Shown here: positions 15,776 to 26,236 of the stretch, one piece after another
Position numbering within the stretch: position 1 is the stretch's first letter
How the letters are laid out: each line of letters opens with the position of its first letter
DNA from: Corynebacterium aquilae DSM 44791
Lineage (GTDB): Bacteria; Actinomycetota; Actinomycetes; Mycobacteriales; Mycobacteriaceae
Length of the DNA stretch: 64,000 nucleotides
Reading direction: 5' to 3'
Assembly: GCF_001941445.1 (NCBI RefSeq)
Contig: NZ_CP009245.1
Location: forward strand, 209,992-273,991
Notes under the pieces: model-generated
What the model was told of the DNA's origin: nothing
The model's database searches: none
What the model saw: only the letters and a program-made list of their open reading frames with translations
Position numbers and translations under genes: made by a program

Positions 15776-18157
15776 CTACTGCTTACCCACCACCCGACAC
15801 CCCACATCCAACACACTCAACACCGCCACAGCCCCCTGCTTATCCAACGGCTCATTACCATTGCCACACTTCGGCGACTGAATACACGACGGACACCCCG
15901 ACTCACACTCACAACCACGCACCCGCTCCAACGTCATCTCAACCCACTGGCCAAACCGCGCAAACCCCGCATCCGCAAACCCCGCCCCACCCGGATGCCC
16001 GTCATACACAAACACCGACGGCAACCCCGTATCCGCATGCAAAGCCGTCGACACCCCACCAATATCCAAACGATCACACGTCGCCAACAACGGCAACAAA
16101 CCAATCAACGCATGCTCCGCCGCATGCAACGCCCCCGGCCACCTCGACGCCGGCAACCCACACCCCTCCAACACCAAAGGATCCAACGTAAACGCCACCC
16201 CACGCGTCTCAAACTCCTGCGGCACAAAATCCAACGGCACCCGATCCACCACCTCACCCCGCGAATTCCGCACCATATAACCCACCACCCGATTCCTCAC
16301 CAACACCCCAACCCGCGCCACAAACACACCCGCAGCCAACTCACACACATCCCCCTCACCCGGCGCCCCCACCAACGCAATATCCGTCTCCGACAACGCA
16401 GCAGTCGAAAACCACGGATCCTCCCGCCTAACCAACGCCACCGAAGAATCCACATCCAAATCCTCCACCACAAAAGACACCCCCTGATGCACATACACCG
16501 CACCAGGATGCACCTGCGAAAACGCCCGCACAGAATCCACCTCACCCACCACCCGACCATCCGCAACATCCACAATCGACACCACAGAACCCGAACCCCC
16601 ACGCACACTCACCCGCCGGTGATACTCCCGCGGATCCACCACCACACCCCCAACCCGCGGCGCCACAAACACCACCTCACCCCGACGCCGCAACACCCCC
16701 GCATCCACCAACTCATCCACCACAACCCCAGCCCCCAACTCCTCCACATCAGCCATCGACAAAGGACGCTCCACCGCCGCACACACCACATGATCCCGCA
16801 ACACAAAAGGATTCGCCGGATCAAACACAAACTCCTCCAACGGCCGATCCAACAACGCCTCAGGATGATGCACCAAAAACGCATCCATCGGCTCATCACG
16901 CGCCACCAACACCACCACCGACGACTGCCCCCGCCGCCCCGCACGACCAGCCTGCTGCCACAACGACGCCACCGAACCCGGCACCCCCGCCGTCACCACC
17001 GCATCCAAACCACCCACATCAACCCCCAACTCCAACGCCGACGTCGACGCCACCCCCAACAAAAACCCATCATCCAAACGACGCTCCAACTCCCGCCGCT
17101 CCTCCGGAGTAAAACCAGCCCGATACGCCGCCACCCGCCCAGCAAAATCCGCCCGCCCCAACAACGCCAACTCCTCCTGCGCCCGCAACGCCACCACCTC
17201 AGCCGCCCGCCGAGAACGCACAAACGTCAACGTCCGCAACCCCAAAAACACCAAAAACGCCATCACCAACGCCGACTCCGACGACGCCGCACGACGCACC
17301 CGCGTCCCCGCAACCAACACCTCACCACCCTCATCATCACCAGCAACCTCCGGCAAAAAACCCGGCTCCCACAACACCACAGTCCGCTCACCCTGCGGCG
17401 AAGAATCCACCCCCACCACAACAAAATCCCGCCCCACCAAACGACGCGCATGAGCCCCCGGATCCCGACTCGTCGCCGACGCACACACCACCGTCGGATT
17501 CGCCCCATAAAACCGACACAACCGCAACAAACGCCGCAACACCAACGACACATGCGCCCCAAAAACACCCCGATACACATGACACTCATCCACCACCACA
17601 AACCGCAAATTCCGCAACAACCGCCCCCACCGCTCATGCTGCCCCAACACCCCCGCATGCAACATATCCGGATTCGTCACCACAAACCGCGACCTATCCC
17701 GCACCAACCGCCGCGCCTCCACCGGCGTATCCCCGTCATACACCGCCGGCAACACCCCACCCAACTGCTCACACGCCGCCACCAACGACGCAAAAGAATC
17801 CAACTGATCATTACCCAACGCCTTCGTCGGTGCCACATACAACGCACACGCCAACGGATCCGCCGCCAAACGCGCAGCAATCGGCAACTGATAACACAAA
17901 GACTTCCCCGAACTCGTCCCCGTCGCCACCACACAATCACGCCCCCCAAACACCGCATCAGCCGCCTGCACCTGATGCGCAAACAACCGCCCCACCCCAC
18001 GATCCCCCAACGCCGACACCAACCACCCCGGCACCCACCCCGGCCACTCAGAAAACACCGCCTCACGAGCACCAATACGCCGCACCGCAGTCACCGAAGA
18101 ATCCGGAAACCGCGCCACCAGCTCAGCCACCACCTCATCACCAAAACCAGCCACCAC
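15776..18157 (-). CDS. DEAD/DEAH-box helicase of the MrfA/YprA type
   Basis: A 793-residue superfamily 2 helicase. Walker A is ATGTSSGKS, Walker B appears as [10 protein letters not shown], motif III as CASATS and motif VI as [11 protein letters not shown]. The C-terminal MZB (DUF1998-like) part carries the four-cysteine zinc cluster [10 protein letters not shown]...KC near the end. B. subtilis MrfA of this family repairs mitomycin-C damage; M. tuberculosis Rv3649 is the syntenic gene. GTG 18157 is chosen because GGAGG lies six bases upstream. Coding-strand codons end mostly in G or T (GTG, GGT, TGT), quite unlike the C-ending neighbours. Confidence 0.9.
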   Translation of the reverse strand: MVAGFGDEVVAELVARFPDSSVTAVRRIGAREAVFSEWPGWVPGWLVSALGDRGVGRLFAHQVQAADAVFGGRDCVVATGTSSGKSLCYQLPIAARLAADPLACALYVAPTKALGNDQLDSFASLVAACEQLGGVLPAVYDGDTPVEARRLVRDRSRFVVTNPDMLHAGVLGQHERWGRLLRNLRFVVVDECHVYRGVFGAHVSLVLRRLLRLCRFYGANPTVVCASATSRDPGAHARRLVGRDFVVVGVDSSPQGERTVVLWEPGFLPEVAGDDEGGEVLVAGTRVRRAASSESALVMAFLVFLGLRTLTFVRSRRAAEVVALRAQEELALLGRADFAGRVAAYRAGFTPEERRELERRLDDGFLLGVASTSALELGVDVGGLDAVVTAGVPGSVASLWQQAGRAGRRGQSSVVVLVARDEPMDAFLVHHPEALLDRPLEEFVFDPANPFVLRDHVVCAAVERPLSMADVEELGAGVVVDELVDAGVLRRRGEVVFVAPRVGGVVVDPREYHRRVSVRGGSGSVVSIVDVADGRVVGEVDSVRAFSQVHPGAVYVHQGVSFVVEDLDVDSSVALVRREDPWFSTAALSETDIALVGAPGEGDVCELAAGVFVARVGVLVRNRVVGYMVRNSRGEVVDRVPLDFVPQEFETRGVAFTLDPLVLEGCGLPASRWPGALHAAEHALIGLLPLLATCDRLDIGGVSTALHADTGLPSVFVYDGHPGGAGFADAGFARFGQWVEMTLERVRGCECESGCPSCIQSPKCGNGNEPLDKQGAVAVLSVLDVGCRVVGKQ

Positions 18158-18303
18158 ACCACACCTCCAACAAACGAAAAAACGCCTCAAAAACCAACAA
18201 CACAACACCCCAAAAAATACCCAACAAACCCTGCATGCAAAGAAAACCACCAAAACGTGACACACTAGAAGCAACAAAGCCGTCACAACATAAAGGACAC
18301 CCC

Positions 18304-18507
18304 ATGGCTCAAGGCATCGTTAAATGGTTCAACTCCGAAAAAGGCTTCGGATTCATCGAACCGGAAGAGGGCGGCGCTGACGTCATCGTCCACTACACCT
18401 CCATCGAAGGAAACGGCTTCCGCACCCTCGAGGAAAACCAACGCGTCGAATTCGACGTCGTCTCCGGCGACCGCGGCCTCCAAGCCCGCAACGTCCGCCT
18501 CGTCTAA
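18304..18507 (+). CDS. cspA: Cold-shock protein
   Basis: A 67-residue CSD protein. RNP1 is KGFGFI and RNP2 DVIVHYTSI, with the usual start [14 protein letters not shown]. It binds single-stranded RNA and DNA in the cytoplasm, as an RNA chaperone. AAAGGA precedes the ATG. It lies between the helicase (divergent) and topA, as in M. tuberculosis (Rv3648c). The intergenic DNA before it is rich in CA/AA and may carry the promoter, but no consensus -10 box was clear. Confidence 0.95.
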   Translation: MAQGIVKWFNSEKGFGFIEPEEGGADVIVHYTSIEGNGFRTLEENQRVEFDVVSGDRGLQARNVRLV

Positions 18508-18543
18508 GGACACACAGCGCCCCTAACCGCGCTACAAACACCG

Positions 18544-18594
18544 ACACGCCCGACGCAGCCACCCCCACAATTTGGGAAGGCGCGCCGGGCGTGT
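18544..18594 (+). terminator. Hairpin between cspA and topA
   Basis: Nine-base arms 18544-18552 and 18586-18594 pair. There is no T tract, so it may be a cspA terminator or part of a topA leader. TACTGT at 18598-18603 could be the topA -10 box. Confidence 0.4.
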
Positions 18595-18660
18595 GTGTAC
18601 TGTAGGCGAGGAACCACAGGCATCTAACAAGCGCACGGCAAGCGTGAAAGGCAAAAGACA

Positions 18661-21576
18661 GTGGCTGGAACCAACAGCAACGGCGTGAAAAGGCTCGTGA
18701 TCGTCGAGTCTGCAACCAAGGCGAAAAAGATTGCCCCCTACTTGGGCAAAGACTATGTCGTCGAGGCGTCCGTTGGTCACATCCGCGACCTGCCCCGCAA
18801 CGCCGCGAGCGTGCCACAGAAGTACAAGAAGGAAAAGTGGGCCCGACTCGGCGTCGACGTCGATCATGGCTTCGCCCCCTTGTACGTGGTCAGCGACGAT
18901 AAGAAGAAAAAAGTCGCCGACCTGAAGTCGAAGCTGAAAAACGTCGACGAGTTGTACCTGGCAACAGACCCCGACCGTGAGGGTGAAGCCATCGCATGGC
19001 ACCTCCTGGAGGTCCTCAAGCCGAAGGTTCCCGTCCGCCGCATGGTGTTCAACGAGATCACCAAGCCTGCCATCCTTGCCGCCGCCGAAAACACCCGCGA
19101 ACTCGACGACAACCTCGTTGACGCGCAGGAAACCCGCCGCATCCTCGACCGTCTCTACGGATACGAGGTCTCCCCGGTGCTGTGGAAGAAAGTCATGCCC
19201 CGCCTGTCCGCGGGCCGTGTGCAGTCCGTCGCGACCCGCGTCATCGTCGAGCGTGAACGCGAGCGCATGGCGTTTATCGCCGCCGAATACTGGGACCTCA
19301 AGGCCACCCTGGACACCGGCAACCCTGCCGCCGATCACACCAACCCGCGCACTTTCGATGCCCGCCTCGTCGGGGTTGATGGCCAGCGCGTCGCCACCGG
19401 TGCTGACTTCAACAAGCAGGGCAAACTCACCAAGGATGCCGTCGTCGTCACCAAGGAGCAGGCGGAAAAGCTTGCCCAGGGCCTCGAAAACGCCACCCTC
19501 ACCGTCAGCGACGTGGAGGAAAAGCCCTACACCCGCAAGCCGTATGCGCCGTTTATGACCTCGACCCTCCAGCAGGAGGCCGGCAAGAAGCTGCACTACA
19601 CCTCAGAGCGCACCATGCGCATCGCGCAGCGCCTGTACGAAAACGGCCACATCACCTATATGCGTACCGACTCGACCTCCCTGAGCGAGTCCGGTTTGCG
19701 GGCCGCACGCGCCCAAGCCACCGAACTGTACGGCAAGGAATACGTCTCCCCGCAGCCGCGCCAGTACACCAAAAAGGTCAAAAACAGCCAGGAAGCCCAC
19801 GAAGCTATCCGCCCCGCCGGCGAAACCTTCGCCACCCCCGGTCAGCTGTCCGGCCAGTTGGATGCGGAAGAGTTCAAGCTGTACGAACTGATCTGGCAGC
19901 GCACCGTCGCCTCCCAGATGGCCGACGCGAAGGGCACCTCCATGAAGGTGACCATCGACGGCGCCACCGCCGGCGGCGACAAAGTCACCTTCGCTGCCAC
20001 CGGCCGCACCATCACCTTCCCCGGCTTCATGAAGGCCTACGTCGAGGTCAACGAAACCTCCGACGGCCGCACGATGGCCGACAACGCCGAAAAGCGCCTG
20101 CCGCGGCTGAACAAGAGCGACAAGCTCGATGTCGATGAGGTGCTGGCGGATGGGCATACCACCAACCCGCCGGCCCGCTACACCGAAGCCAGCCTGGTGA
20201 AAAAGATGGAAGACCTCGGCATCGGCCGTCCTTCCACCTACGCCGCCATCATCAAGACCATCCAGGATCGCGGCTACGTGTACTCGCGAGGAAACGCGCT
20301 AGTGCCCTCCTGGGTTGCGTTCGCAGTCGTCGGCCTCCTGGAGACCGCGTTTTCCACCCTGGTGGACTACAACTTCACCTCCTCGATGGAAAACGAACTC
20401 GACGAGATCGCCAACGGCACCGAAGACCGCACCCAGTGGTTGACCGACTTCTACTTCGGTAACGACAAAGCCGACGACTCCACCGCCGAAACCATCGCCC
20501 GCCTCGGTGGGCTGAAAAACATCGTCGGCGACAACCTCGAACACATCGACGCCCGCAGCGTGAACTCCCTGCCGCTGTTCAAAGATGCTGAAGGCCGCGA
20601 CATCTTCGTCCGCGTCGGTAAATTCGGCCCCTACCTCGAGCGCGTCGTCGGCACGGATGCCGAAGGCAACCCCGAGCACCAGCGCGCCAACCTGCCGGAC
20701 GCCATGACCCCTGACGAGCTCGACCTCGAGGCCGCCGAAAAACTGTTCGCCACCCCGCAAGGGGGCCGCGAACTCGGCACCAACCCCGCCAACGGCCGCA
20801 CCATCGTCGCCAAAGAAGGCCGCTTCGGCCCCTACGTGACCGAAGTCGTCACCGATGAGGAAAAAGCCGGCGCGATGGAAATCGCCGAAAAGAAAGTCGC
20901 CGAAGAACGCGCCGCCGAAGACGCGCAGCGCGCCGAAGAAGGCAAACGCCCCAAGAACTGGGAAACCAAAACCGCTGCCGCGCAAAAAGAAAAGCGCATC
21001 AACCAGATCATTGAGGAAACCCTCAAACCTGGCACCGCATCCCTGTTCTCCTCCATGGAGACCGCCTCCATCACCCTCGATGAGGCCCTGAAACTGCTCA
21101 GCCTTCCCCGCACCATCGGCGAAGACAAAGACGGCGAAGTCATCACCGCCCAAAACGGCCGCTACGGTCCGTACCTGAAGAAGGGCAACGACTCCCGCTC
21201 CCTGGCTAGCGAAGACCAAATCTTCAGTATCACCCTGGAACAAGCTCAAGCCATCTACGCGGAACCCAAGCGTCGCGGCCGTGGCGCCACCGCCACCCCG
21301 CCGCTAAAGACTCTGGGTAACAACGACGTCTCCGGCAAGCCGATGGTCGTCAAAGACGGCCGCTTCGGCCCCTACGTCACCGATGGCGAAACCAACGCCT
21401 CCCTGCGCAAGGGCGACACCCCGGAAACCCTCACCGACGCCCGCGCCTGCGAACTGCTCTCAGAGCGTCGCGCCAAGGAAGCCTCGGATCCGAAGCCGAA
21501 GAAAAAGACCACCCGCAAGACGGTCAAGAAGACCACCAAGCGAGTAGTCAAAGCAGGAAGCCGTAAGAAAAAGTAG
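18661..21576 (+). CDS. topA: DNA topoisomerase I
   Basis: A 971-residue type IA topoisomerase. The Toprim domain starts with VIVESATKAKKI and contains DPDREGEAIAWHL. The active-site tyrosine is Y333 in HITYMRTDSTSLS. After the core, four repeats with the pattern GRFGPYV (or GRYGPYL) form the actinobacterial C-terminal domains, and the last 30 residues are a lysine-rich basic tail (KKKTTRKTVKK). It relaxes negative supercoils. Start GTG 18661 follows GAAAGG and gives the usual family length. A strong terminator follows. Confidence 0.96.
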   Translation: MAGTNSNGVKRLVIVESATKAKKIAPYLGKDYVVEASVGHIRDLPRNAASVPQKYKKEKWARLGVDVDHGFAPLYVVSDDKKKKVADLKSKLKNVDELYLATDPDREGEAIAWHLLEVLKPKVPVRRMVFNEITKPAILAAAENTRELDDNLVDAQETRRILDRLYGYEVSPVLWKKVMPRLSAGRVQSVATRVIVERERERMAFIAAEYWDLKATLDTGNPAADHTNPRTFDARLVGVDGQRVATGADFNKQGKLTKDAVVVTKEQAEKLAQGLENATLTVSDVEEKPYTRKPYAPFMTSTLQQEAGKKLHYTSERTMRIAQRLYENGHITYMRTDSTSLSESGLRAARAQATELYGKEYVSPQPRQYTKKVKNSQEAHEAIRPAGETFATPGQLSGQLDAEEFKLYELIWQRTVASQMADAKGTSMKVTIDGATAGGDKVTFAATGRTITFPGFMKAYVEVNETSDGRTMADNAEKRLPRLNKSDKLDVDEVLADGHTTNPPARYTEASLVKKMEDLGIGRPSTYAAIIKTIQDRGYVYSRGNALVPSWVAFAVVGLLETAFSTLVDYNFTSSMENELDEIANGTEDRTQWLTDFYFGNDKADDSTAETIARLGGLKNIVGDNLEHIDARSVNSLPLFKDAEGRDIFVRVGKFGPYLERVVGTDAEGNPEHQRANLPDAMTPDELDLEAAEKLFATPQGGRELGTNPANGRTIVAKEGRFGPYVTEVVTDEEKAGAMEIAEKKVAEERAAEDAQRAEEGKRPKNWETKTAAAQKEKRINQIIEETLKPGTASLFSSMETASITLDEALKLLSLPRTIGEDKDGEVITAQNGRYGPYLKKGNDSRSLASEDQIFSITLEQAQAIYAEPKRRGRGATATPPLKTLGNNDVSGKPMVVKDGRFGPYVTDGETNASLRKGDTPETLTDARACELLSERRAKEASDPKPKKKTTRKTVKKTTKRVVKAGSRKKK

Positions 21577-21589
21577 CCACGCTACACAC

Positions 21590-21633
21590 AAACGAGTGCC
21601 GGCCCCACACTGAAGTGGGGCCGGCACTCGTTT
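21590..21633. terminator. Bidirectional terminator between topA and cyaB
   Basis: Perfect 19-base arms (21590-21608 and 21615-21633) with a six-base loop. The outer AAA/TTT pairs give a T-rich end on both strands. It serves the convergent topA and cyaB genes. Confidence 0.9.
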
Positions 21634-21651
21634 GCGACTAGGAGAGAAGCG

Positions 21652-23178
21652 CTAGGAACGATCCGCCAAGGTCGGGCGAATCGGACGAGCCAGCTGAGTC
21701 ATCTCCTTACGGCCACGCAGCTCCACAGACTTCAACACAGTCCACCGCGCCTGCTCCGCCTCATTCGCATCACGCAACGTCGCGGCAGAGGTCAACACCC
21801 GGCCAGGAGTATCCTTCGCAAGCTCCGTCAGGCGTGCCGCCTGGTTCACCGCATCACCAATGACGGTGTACTCGAAACGATCGTGACCACCAATGTGGCC
21901 GGCAACCACCCGCCCCGAAGCCACACCAATGCCACAAGCAAGCTCCATGCCCTTCAACTCGGCCTTCAACTCACGCGCAGCAGCCAACGCATGCCCCGTC
22001 GCATCCGACAACGGCAGGGGAGCACCAAACACCGCCAAAGCGGCATCGCCCTGGAACTTGTTAATAATTCCCTTATGGCGGTGCACCACATCGACCACGT
22101 GCTCAAAAAACGCATTCAGTGCCTGCACCACTTCCTCCGGGGTATGCGACACCGCAAAACTCGTCGAACCAATCACATCAATAAACAGCACCGCAACCTT
22201 GCGATCCTCACCGCCCAAGGTGGGGCGCTCCTCCAGGGCACGACGAGCAACCTCCACACCCACGTAGCGACCAAAGAGCTCGCGCACGCGCTGGCGTTCC
22301 TTCAAACCGCGCATCATCTCATTGAAGCCGGCCTGCAACACACCAATCTCAGAACCGTCATAAATATCGACCTGCACATCAGTATCCCCACGACGCACCC
22401 GGTTAATCGACTGCTGCAACTCACGAATCGGATCCACCACACTCATGATCGCCAACGCAGTGCCCAAAAAACCAGCCAACACCGCAGTCACAGCCAGCCA
22501 AATAACCCCCGTCAAAATCGATCCCGGATCCTCACCGAAATACCCGGCACGCTGGCCCACCACCAACAAAATAATGCCAGCAGCCGGAACCCCCGAGGTC
22601 AACAACCACGTCAACACCAAACGCTGCTGCACAGGGGGCTCCAGAGTGGAATCCTCAAAACGGCGCGCCAAAGCCGTCGCCGCAACAGGACGCATCAAAC
22701 GCTGCGCCTCCAAATACGTAAACAACACCACCATCGCGCCCCCCAACGCCGTCGTCAAAAAAATCACCAACGCAGCCCGCGGCGAACTCGTCGCCGCCAA
22801 CACCGTCAAAATCGTGATCCCAACAGCCCACACAATGCCCGTCAAAATCCCCTGATACGTAGGAATACGCATCACCAAATTACGAATCATGTTCGGATCA
22901 TGATCATCCGGATGACGCTGCCACACCAACACCGGCTTAAACAGCATCGCCGTCACCACAGCGCCCGCCACAATCGCAAAAACAACATAAGCGATACCCG
23001 CCGACATCAAACTACGATTCGACGCAGACAAACCATCAAGCTCAGGCAACGGCACCGCGAAACGCAGGAACAACATCACCGCGATCGCGCCCACCAGGTT
23101 CGACAGCAGAACAGAAGCAGCATACAGCGGCCACGACGTGCCAAACAGCCACTTCAGTCCCTGCGAAAAACGATTCAT
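21652..23178 (-). CDS. cyaB: Membrane class III adenylate cyclase
   Basis: A 508-residue cyclase. Six membrane segments lie in residues 15-245, then a HAMP domain (about 246-298) and a class III catalytic domain (about 325-490). The two metal-binding aspartates are D334 (FIDVIGS) and D378 (FQGDAALAVFG), K374 is the adenine-selecting lysine in NKFQGD, and GDAVNQAARL holds the transition-state asparagine. It makes cAMP, the ligand of GlxR encoded about 18 kb away. C. glutamicum CyaB has the same architecture and place after topA. On the minus strand TAAAGT lies about seven bases before the ATG (leaderless). It is divergent from holB. Confidence 0.94.
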   Translation of the reverse strand: MNRFSQGLKWLFGTSWPLYAASVLLSNLVGAIAVMLFLRFAVPLPELDGLSASNRSLMSAGIAYVVFAIVAGAVVTAMLFKPVLVWQRHPDDHDPNMIRNLVMRIPTYQGILTGIVWAVGITILTVLAATSSPRAALVIFLTTALGGAMVVLFTYLEAQRLMRPVAATALARRFEDSTLEPPVQQRLVLTWLLTSGVPAAGIILLVVGQRAGYFGEDPGSILTGVIWLAVTAVLAGFLGTALAIMSVVDPIRELQQSINRVRRGDTDVQVDIYDGSEIGVLQAGFNEMMRGLKERQRVRELFGRYVGVEVARRALEERPTLGGEDRKVAVLFIDVIGSTSFAVSHTPEEVVQALNAFFEHVVDVVHRHKGIINKFQGDAALAVFGAPLPLSDATGHALAAARELKAELKGMELACGIGVASGRVVAGHIGGHDRFEYTVIGDAVNQAARLTELAKDTPGRVLTSAATLRDANEAEQARWTVLKSVELRGRKEMTQLARPIRPTLADRS

Positions 23179-23226
23179 GTTGCCTACTTTAATGGCTGCA
23201 CGGGATTGACAGCTAGGCTAGTGGCC

Positions 23227-24432
23227 GTGACGGACGTATTCAGCACTCTTGCCGACGGTGGGGCAGTCAGCCGGACCCTCAAAGCCGCAGCCACCAGTGC
23301 CCGCAATAAAGCCAACGGCACCCCCCTGGGCTCCGCCATGACCCACTCCTGGCTATTCACCGGGCCACCCGGCTCCGGGCGCTCCAACGCCGCAGTCGCC
23401 TTCGCACAAGCACTCGTCTGCACCCACCCCGACACCATCGGCTGCGGTGAATGCGAAGCCTGCCGCCACACCGCAAGCAACTCCCACCCCGACGTCACCC
23501 GCATCATCCCCCAAGAACTCTCCATCGCGGTCGACGCCATGCGCACCGTCATCACCGAGGCAGCCAAACTACCCAGCGTCGCCCAATGGCGCGTCATCAT
23601 CATCGAAGACGCCGACCGGCTCACCGAATCCGCCGCCAACGCACTACTCAAAACCGTCGAAGAACCCCCAGAGCGCACCGTCATCATCCTCTGCGCCCCC
23701 TCCACCGACCCCACCGACATCGCCGTCACCCTCCGCAGCCGCTGCCGCCACCTTTACATCCCCACCCCCAGCACCGAAGCAGTCGCCGACCTCCTGGTCC
23801 GCCAAGGCATCGCTAACCACCAAGACGCACTACTAGCCGCCGCAGCCACCAACGGCCACATCGGGCGCGCCAAACGACTCGCCACCGACCCCAAAACCCA
23901 AAACCGCCGCGCCCGCATCCTCAACCTCGCCGAACTCATCTACCACGGCGACGCCGCCTTCCAAGAAGTCGCCGACATCGTCAAAGCCGTCGAAGCAGGC
24001 GCCAAAGAAGAACTCGCCCCCATCGAAGAAGCAGAAATCGCCCGCCTCAAAAACGCTCTCGGCCACGGCGCCAAAGGCAAAGGCACCGCCCGCGCCATCG
24101 GCGGCACCAAAAGCGAGATCACCGACCTAGAAACCAAACAAAAACGCCGCACTACCCGACACATCCGCGACAGCCTCGACCTCGCCCTCACCGACCTCGC
24201 CGGACTCTACCGCGACGCACTGATCACCAACTCCGGGGCCACCAGTAACCTCACCCACCCCGACTTCAAAGCCCTCTCCACCGAACTCGCCACCAAAAAC
24301 ACCCTCGAACAACTCGTCGCCTGCCTCGACGCCATCAGCGCCTGCCGCGAATCCTTCGGACACAACGTCCCCCCACGAATCGCCATGAACGCCATGGTCG
24401 GACGGCTCCGAAAAGCATGCAAAACCTCCTAA
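23227..24432 (+). CDS. holB: DNA polymerase III delta' subunit
   Basis: A 401-residue clamp-loader subunit of the AAA+ fold. The P-loop is GPPGSGRS (46-53), with arginine where DnaX has lysine, as expected for a non-ATPase subunit. Zinc cysteines are C65, C73, C76 and C79. The sensor region ADRLTESAANALLKTVEEPP and the SRC motif (LRSRCRH) are present. It works with DnaX and HolA to load the beta clamp. GTG 23227 is preferred because TAGGCT (23214-23219) lies seven bases upstream (leaderless); a GTG at 23221 is the alternative. M. tuberculosis Rv3644c is in the same place next to the cyclase. Confidence 0.93.
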   Translation: MTDVFSTLADGGAVSRTLKAAATSARNKANGTPLGSAMTHSWLFTGPPGSGRSNAAVAFAQALVCTHPDTIGCGECEACRHTASNSHPDVTRIIPQELSIAVDAMRTVITEAAKLPSVAQWRVIIIEDADRLTESAANALLKTVEEPPERTVIILCAPSTDPTDIAVTLRSRCRHLYIPTPSTEAVADLLVRQGIANHQDALLAAAATNGHIGRAKRLATDPKTQNRRARILNLAELIYHGDAAFQEVADIVKAVEAGAKEELAPIEEAEIARLKNALGHGAKGKGTARAIGGTKSEITDLETKQKRRTTRHIRDSLDLALTDLAGLYRDALITNSGATSNLTHPDFKALSTELATKNTLEQLVACLDAISACRESFGHNVPPRIAMNAMVGRLRKACKTS

Positions 24433-24490
24433 ATTCCCCACAAGCCCACCCCGTGATGTAAACTCCCACAACGTGCCCATCACGGCATGC

Positions 24491-24566
24491 GCCGCCTTAG
24501 CTCAGTCGGTAGAGCATTTCACTCGTAATGAAAAGGTCGCGAGTTCGATTCTCGCAGGCGGCTCCA
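24491..24566 (+). tRNA. tRNA-Thr (anticodon CGT)
   Basis: A full cloverleaf: acceptor GCCGCCT/AGGCGGC, D-arm GCTCAGTCGGTAGAGC, anticodon loop CTCGTAA with anticodon CGT, T-arm with GTTCGATTC, and an encoded CCA (24564-24566). It reads ACG codons. A -10-like TAAACT lies at about 24455. Confidence 0.97.
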
Positions 24567-24571
24567 CCAAC

Positions 24572-24610
24572 AAATCCCGCTTGTCACACCAGGACAAGCG
24601 GGATTTTGCA
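24572..24610 (+). terminator. Terminator of tRNA-Thr
   Basis: Perfect 14-base arms 24572-24585 and 24593-24606, followed by a T-rich end (ATTTTGC). Confidence 0.9.
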
Positions 24611-24645
24611 TACCCGCACGCCCCGCCCGGGTTAAGCTCCAACCC

Positions 24646-24990
24646 ATGCGCCACTTCCTGCCCCTCACCATCATCTACGGCATCGCCTTCCTCGCCATCG
24701 AACGCTACGGCCAAGCCCCACACGACCCCGCCTCAATCGGGCCCCTACTCATCTTCAATCCCACAGCAGCGCTCACCATCAGCGCCCTCCACGCCACCAT
24801 CGCAGGATTCACCCCCTGGGTAGCCCCCGCAGTCGCCCTCGGATACCTCGGCGCAGAATACATCTACTACCAAAGCGTCACCCCAATATTCACCATCCCC
24901 TACGCCATCTGTGCCCTTAGCGGCAGCGCGCTCGGCCACCTCATCTATCGACACCGCAAGCGCACCACCAAAGCACACCCCACGCAATAA
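24646..24990 (+). CDS. Small membrane protein of unknown function
   Basis: A 114-residue protein with about three membrane segments (4-20, 33-66 with a break, 80-103) and a basic C-terminal tail (YRHRKRTTKA). No motif points to a function. It has no ribosome site; TAAGCT about nine bases upstream could be a -10 box for a leaderless mRNA. It is followed 30 bases later by an MFS transporter in the same direction with its own -10 box. Confidence 0.65.
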   Translation: MRHFLPLTIIYGIAFLAIERYGQAPHDPASIGPLLIFNPTAALTISALHATIAGFTPWVAPAVALGYLGAEYIYYQSVTPIFTIPYAICALSGSALGHLIYRHRKRTTKAHPTQ

Positions 24991-25020
24991 AAAATCCTGC
25001 AGGAAACTAAACTACAGCCC

Positions 25021-26229
25021 ATGGTTCGCGCACGAAAAGGGGAGCAACACGCCTGGCTGGCCGTTGCCCTATCAATGTTCGCCGTCGCCTGGGGCGGCAA
25101 CGAATTCACCCCACTCCTCGTCCTCTACAAACAGCACGGCAGCTTCTCCAACCTGTTTATCGACGCCATGCTCATCACCTACGCCATCGGCGTCGGCGCC
25201 GGACTCCTCGCCGCCGGCCCCATGAGCGACCGCTACGGACGACGCGCACTCATGCTGCCCACCCCACTCGTCGCCGTCGCAGCCTCAACCTGCATCGCCT
25301 ACGGCGAAGACGCAGCCACCCTCATGGCCATCGGACGCTTCCTGTCCGGACTCGCCGTCGGAATGGCCATGACCGCCGGCGGCTCCTGGCTCAAAGAACT
25401 CTCCACCCCCCGCTTCGACCCCACCGCCAAACCCTCCTCCGGAGCCAAACGCGCCTCCATGGCCCTCACCGCAGGCTTCGGACTCGGCGCCGGTGTCGCA
25501 GGCGTCCTGGCCCAATGGGGCCCCATCCCCGGACAGCTCGCATACGCCCTCCACATCCTCCTCACCATCGCGCTTTACCCCCTGATCATTAAAGTCCCCG
25601 AAACCCGCCAAAGCGCCCACCTCAACATCAAAGGCTCCTGGCTCAACGACATCGCAGTCCCCACAGCCCGCGACCGCCGCTTCCTCACCGTCGCCGTCCC
25701 CCTAGCACCCTGGGTCTTCGGCTGCGGCTTCACCGCCTACGCCATCCTCCCCACCCTCATGCGGGACTCAGTCACCTACCCCATCGCCTTCACCGCACTG
25801 CTGTGCGTCGTCACCCTCGGCGTCGGCTTCCTCATCCAACAACCCGGCCCCACCATCGTCGGAGACGGCGGCCGACGAGGCCCTCTCCTCGCCATGACAG
25901 TCACCATCATCGGCATGGCACTGGCAGCCCTTGTCCCCCTCAACCACAGCATCACGCTGACCCTCATCGCCTGCGTATTCCTCGGACTGTCCTACGGGCT
26001 CTGCGTATTCACCGGGCTCTCAGAAGTCCAACGGATTGCACCACCCAACGACCTCGCCGGACTCATGGGCCTGTTCTACTGCTGCACCTACGTCGGAATG
26101 ATCTTCCCCGCCATCCTCACCAAACTCGACGGCACCTTCACCTACCCCCAAATGCTCGGCTTCGGTGCAGCAGTCGCCACCCTCATCCTCCTCGCGCTAA
26201 TCAAGACCGCTAAAAAACAAACAGCCTAA
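25021..26229 (+). CDS. MFS transporter
   Basis: A 402-residue permease with about 12 membrane segments. The signature loop between segments 2 and 3 is GPMSDRYGRR. The PETR motif after segment 6 (VPETRQSA) is typical of drug or metabolite exporters of the major facilitator superfamily. The substrate cannot be told. ATG 25021 has TAAACT (25008-25013) seven bases upstream (leaderless); AGGAAA further up is too distant to act. A bidirectional terminator follows. Confidence 0.85.
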   Translation: MVRARKGEQHAWLAVALSMFAVAWGGNEFTPLLVLYKQHGSFSNLFIDAMLITYAIGVGAGLLAAGPMSDRYGRRALMLPTPLVAVAASTCIAYGEDAATLMAIGRFLSGLAVGMAMTAGGSWLKELSTPRFDPTAKPSSGAKRASMALTAGFGLGAGVAGVLAQWGPIPGQLAYALHILLTIALYPLIIKVPETRQSAHLNIKGSWLNDIAVPTARDRRFLTVAVPLAPWVFGCGFTAYAILPTLMRDSVTYPIAFTALLCVVTLGVGFLIQQPGPTIVGDGGRRGPLLAMTVTIIGMALAALVPLNHSITLTLIACVFLGLSYGLCVFTGLSEVQRIAPPNDLAGLMGLFYCCTYVGMIFPAILTKLDGTFTYPQMLGFGAAVATLILLALIKTAKKQTA

Positions 26230-26236
26230 AACAAAC

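Noticed and set aside
15170..18268. A plus-strand frame of 1032 codons rich in Pro, His and Arg
   Set aside because: It lies opposite the helicase and across the TadE-like genes; its composition comes from the C-rich strand and no domain is visible.
21883..23226. A plus-strand extension of the holB frame
   Set aside because: It is the antisense of cyaB; holB has a good leaderless start at 23227.
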